NCBI GenBank assembly: GCA_023151115.1
Contig: JAKLJP010000063.1
Span: 1-32,359, forward strand
DNA: 32,359 bases
Source of the DNA: Anaerolineae bacterium
Lineage (GTDB): Bacteria; Chloroflexota; Anaerolineae; 4572-78; J111
Direction: 5' to 3'
Shown: in pieces, positions 30,189-32,359 of the stretch
How the letters are laid out: the number at the start of each line of letters is the position of its first letter
Position numbering within the stretch: position 1 is the first letter of the stretch
Program-made: the position numbers and the translations under genes
The notes under the pieces: model-generated
The model's input: the letters and a program-made list of their open reading frames with translations, nothing else
Told to the model about the DNA's origin: nothing
Database searches by the model: none

Positions 30189-31436
30189 TCATGCCTGAGG
30201 CGGGTGGACTTCCAGGTACTGCTGTAAAAGATCGCCCATGCGCCCGGCATTAGGGCCTAAGATGTCGTAACTATCCCAACGCGAGTCATTGGAGCCGGCC
30301 AGAAAGATGGCCGCCCCTTTGATGTAGTCATCCTGCTGCAAATTTTGATCATACCAGATCAGTTGGTCCATGTACACGCCGGGGGGGTCATCGCGCAGGC
30401 CGTTGGCCCGCCAGGTATCAATAAAATCCTGCCAGCCGTGCGCGTCGGCCGGGCCGGGCCGAGGCTGGACCAAGCCATCCACGCCACACTCGGTAATGAG
30501 GGTCGGGATGTCGCCAAAGCCCAGGGGAATGAGTTGATGCCGGTAAACTTTACGGTAACGCAGGGTCAGCCACCCTTCATCACCCTGCTCCGGTTCTCCA
30601 TCCAATTGCAACCCACCAGAGCGAAACTGCATCACCGGGGCCGAGTATTCGTGCAAGCCCAGGTAGCCGTTGTACTGGCGAATTGCTTCCAGGGCGGGCT
30701 TGAACTCCGGCCATAGTTCCAGGGGTGGTTGACCCGTCCCAAAGTTGCCCACCACCGAGCGCAGCCCATTTTCGGCCAGAATGCGGGTCCGCTCGGCTTC
30801 AAAATCGGCCAGCCGTTTCATTTTGTCTACGGTATCGGCCACCGGCTCGTTGTAGGCTTCCCAGGCGTCAATCCCGGCCATGCGCAGTGGATCGGTAGCC
30901 AGGGGGAGTAGTTTTTCCACAAAAGTCTGGACCAGCGGGGTCGGGTCAGTATCAAGGTTGTGCTGTTCCAGAAACATGCGGGCCACGACGATGGTGGTGG
31001 GTGAAGAGTCCTTAATGCCCTTGACAAAATTACCGTCAAATTCCAACGTTTTTACCAGGGCCGGCTTCCCTTTGGCGATAATTTCCAAAGCTTTGGCATC
31101 GTAGCGAGCCAAAAAAAGGCCCAATTTGCTGGGTGGGCCGGGTGGGTAGGGGGTTGGCATGGGGGTAGGTGTTGGGGTCGAGGTAGTTTTGCCGGTGGGG
31201 CTGGGGGTGGAAGTTGCCTCGGTGGGTTGGCTGGTTGAGGTGGGTGTTGAGGGAGTGGGGGTGACAAAGGGTGTGCCGGTTGGAGTAGCGGTAAAGGTGG
31301 GTAAGGGTGTGGCCGTGCTGACCGGCAGGGAAGTCGAAACATCCGAAACACGCCCCAAGTTAGCCAGGCGACAGGCCTGCAAAAAAGCCAGGAAGCCGAG
31401 AAAGCCTGCGCCGCGTATAAAATGTCTTCTGTCCAT
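30189..31436 (-). CDS. Lipoprotein with glycoside-hydrolase-like (clan GH-A) domain
   Basis: A 415-aa exported protein. The N-terminus has a twin-arginine-like RRHFIRG motif and hydrophobic core, then a lipobox LQAC with Cys22. Residues about 38-103 form a Thr/Pro/Ser linker. The rest (about 105-412) reads as a TIM barrel: AWEAYNEP places Glu197 as acid/base and LITECGVDG places Glu316 as nucleophile, the clan GH-A pattern of Asn-Glu-Pro and a later Glu. It would be anchored outside the membrane with the barrel held away by the linker. Substrate unknown; beta-glycanase activity is the family-level guess. Some barrels of this type are inactive relatives. Confidence 0.8.
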   Translation of the reverse strand: MDRRHFIRGAGFLGFLAFLQACRLANLGRVSDVSTSLPVSTATPLPTFTATPTGTPFVTPTPSTPTSTSQPTEATSTPSPTGKTTSTPTPTPMPTPYPPGPPSKLGLFLARYDAKALEIIAKGKPALVKTLEFDGNFVKGIKDSSPTTIVVARMFLEQHNLDTDPTPLVQTFVEKLLPLATDPLRMAGIDAWEAYNEPVADTVDKMKRLADFEAERTRILAENGLRSVVGNFGTGQPPLELWPEFKPALEAIRQYNGYLGLHEYSAPVMQFRSGGLQLDGEPEQGDEGWLTLRYRKVYRHQLIPLGFGDIPTLITECGVDGLVQPRPGPADAHGWQDFIDTWRANGLRDDPPGVYMDQLIWYDQNLQQDDYIKGAAIFLAGSNDSRWDSYDILGPNAGRMGDLLQQYLEVHPPQA

Positions 31437-31454
31437 ACTCTTTGTAAAGTAGAT

Positions 31455-31494
31455 GGTAGACAGTAAACAGGGGTCTCCCTGTTTACTGTCTACC
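31455..31494. repeat. Perfect 18-bp palindrome between the lipoprotein and PD-(D/E)XK-like genes
   Basis: Arms 31455-31472 and 31477-31494 are perfectly complementary with a 4-nt loop. The left side belongs to the GTAGAYGGTAGACAG repeat family also seen at 26904. On the minus strand no T-run follows, so a simple terminator role is unlikely; on the plus strand TGTTTT follows. Confidence 0.8.
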
Positions 31495-31499
31495 TGTTT

Positions 31500-32279
31500 T
31501 CAGATTTTAAAAATCCACTGGCGGGGATTAATCTTACTCGCAGGCGGGGTTGCGGCCAAATCATCGGCCTCGTTTTGGTCGTGGGCATACACCGGGCAGC
31601 CCCGTAGTTTAAAGGGGCACAGATCGCAGTGCAGGCCGGGTCTGGCCCGTACCTGGCCGCGAGCCAGAGCCTGGATGGGTTCGCGCAAATGGGCTAAATT
31701 TTGGCGATACTCGTCTTCACTTAGCTCGATGGTGACATTTTGATCGAGTTGCAGCCAAAGTTCCTGTAAACGAATGGGCCGTTTAGTTGGATAGTTAGCC
31801 GCTACCAAAGCGTGAAAGATGGTCATACCGTGATCTTGACGCAGAGCATCGACGTCGGGCAGAGGGCCGGGTTCGGTGCGGAACAGAATGGCTAAAATAC
31901 CGCCGTCCGAGGTCTTATCCAGGCGATCCACCGTGCCATGCAGGATAACAGGTATCCCGCCGATTGAAATTTTGAGTTCGAGGGTTTCGTTTCCGGCCAT
32001 CATTTGTCGCCACTCCTGGCTCAGGCGGTGATAATACCGCTCAATAATGGGCTGAGCCGCCGGTTGGTGAGTCACCTCAGTCAGACACTGTTCCAGCGAT
32101 ATGCGCGCAGGGCCGCCGGCAGCATGCAAGGTTTGGATCGCCTCGCGGATGGCCTCCTCCAGGAGGACATAGGTAGGGTCTGCCGAAGGGGCTGTCTGCT
32201 GCAAAAAGTAGTAGTGTAGTGAACACTGGGCCAAAACCCGAGCTTCGGTTGGAGTCAACGAGATCGATTGCCTCAACAT
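31500..32279 (-). CDS. PD-(D/E)XK-like (Cas4/AddB-type) protein with degenerate nuclease motif
   Basis: A 259-aa protein resembling the PDDEXK_1 domain of Cas4, AddB and RecB nucleases. Four cysteines in the Fe-S arrangement are kept: Cys19 near the start, then Cys218, Cys221 and Cys228 (HCDLCPFKLRGC). The first active-site strand is recognisable (LHGTVDRLDK, Asp118), but the expected (D/E)xK strand reads AILFRTE, without the acidic-x-Lys set. The QDHGMTIFHALVAAN helix replaces the usual QLxxYxxL. No clear ribosome site precedes the ATG. No cas genes or helicase lie in the window. It may be a non-catalytic DNA- or Fe-S-binding relative; the family call is from pattern. Confidence 0.7.
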   Translation of the reverse strand: MLRQSISLTPTEARVLAQCSLHYYFLQQTAPSADPTYVLLEEAIREAIQTLHAAGGPARISLEQCLTEVTHQPAAQPIIERYYHRLSQEWRQMMAGNETLELKISIGGIPVILHGTVDRLDKTSDGGILAILFRTEPGPLPDVDALRQDHGMTIFHALVAANYPTKRPIRLQELWLQLDQNVTIELSEDEYRQNLAHLREPIQALARGQVRARPGLHCDLCPFKLRGCPVYAHDQNEADDLAATPPASKINPRQWIFKI

Positions 32280-32288
32280 GACTCATGC

Positions 32289-32320
32289 TTGACAAGTTAA
32301 GGAAAGGAGAGATTTGTCAA
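32289..32320. repeat. Spaced inverted repeat upstream of the PD-(D/E)XK-like gene
   Basis: TTGACAA (32289-32295) and TTGTCAA (32314-32320) form a perfect 7-bp inverted repeat with an 18-bp purine-rich spacer. It lies 10 bp upstream of the gene start and could be an operator or overlap a -35 element on the minus strand. Confidence 0.4.
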
Positions 32321-32359
32321 ATCGAGAAAATAACGTAAGTTAAAGGGATGGCCAAACGA

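Noticed and set aside
31500..32279. Cas4 of a CRISPR system
   Set aside because: No cas genes or repeat array are present and the nuclease motif is degenerate, so a cas4 label is not supported.

Overview
The window reads as a single stretch of bacterial chromosome of moderate GC, densely coded and mostly on the minus strand. The organism is probably a member of the Chloroflexota, Anaerolineae-like. This is inference from four things: MglA-type GTPases with roadblock proteins, multi-GAF kinases, a lipoprotein with a long Thr/Pro linker, and abundant palindromic intergenic repeats. No rRNA, tRNA, CRISPR array or complete insertion sequence was seen.

Region 1 (1-7282, minus) is a signalling island. 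A GAF-rich histidine kinase and a winged-helix response regulator are followed by a tight six-gene run. That run encodes a receiver-roadblock fusion, a roadblock protein, an MglA-like GTPase, a second roadblock protein, a DUF4388-roadblock protein and a stand-alone protoglobin, and it ends at a perfect hairpin terminator. The layout recalls the kinase/roadblock/GTPase conservons of actinobacteria, but here it carries a phosphorelay entry point and a haem gas-sensor candidate. It is the best candidate in the window for an undescribed system.

Region 2 (7283-10693, plus) holds a carboxymuconolactone decarboxylase/AhpD-like gene behind an ECF41-type promoter, the ECF41 sigma factor itself, an MFS exporter and trmL.

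Region 3 (10703-16054, minus) is a second two-component set: a membrane PAS kinase, an Rcp1-like receiver and a hybrid kinase. The RNA 2'-phosphotransferase gene kptA sits immediately upstream.

Region 4 (16230-24287) contains rimO, an MntA/HepT nucleotidyltransferase-toxin pair, a homoserine dehydrogenase (plus strand), mgtE with a structured leader, an alpha/beta hydrolase and a membrane Fe-S oxidoreductase of the HdrD/EtfD/FadF type.

Region 5 (24459-27513) is rich in repeats and regulatory DNA. It has a Cys-rich small protein divergent from an A-type Fe-S carrier, with near-consensus promoters for both, then a DUF2203 protein. Next is a SWIM zinc-finger gene divergent from a small HTH gene, with a paired operator over a consensus promoter. 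A MITE-like element with a 10-bp target duplication and several perfect palindromes complete the region.

Region 6 (27514-32279, minus) has two different citrate synthases in tandem, a lipoprotein with a glycoside-hydrolase-like barrel, and a PD-(D/E)XK-like protein that keeps its four Fe-S-type cysteines but appears to have lost the nuclease lysine motif.
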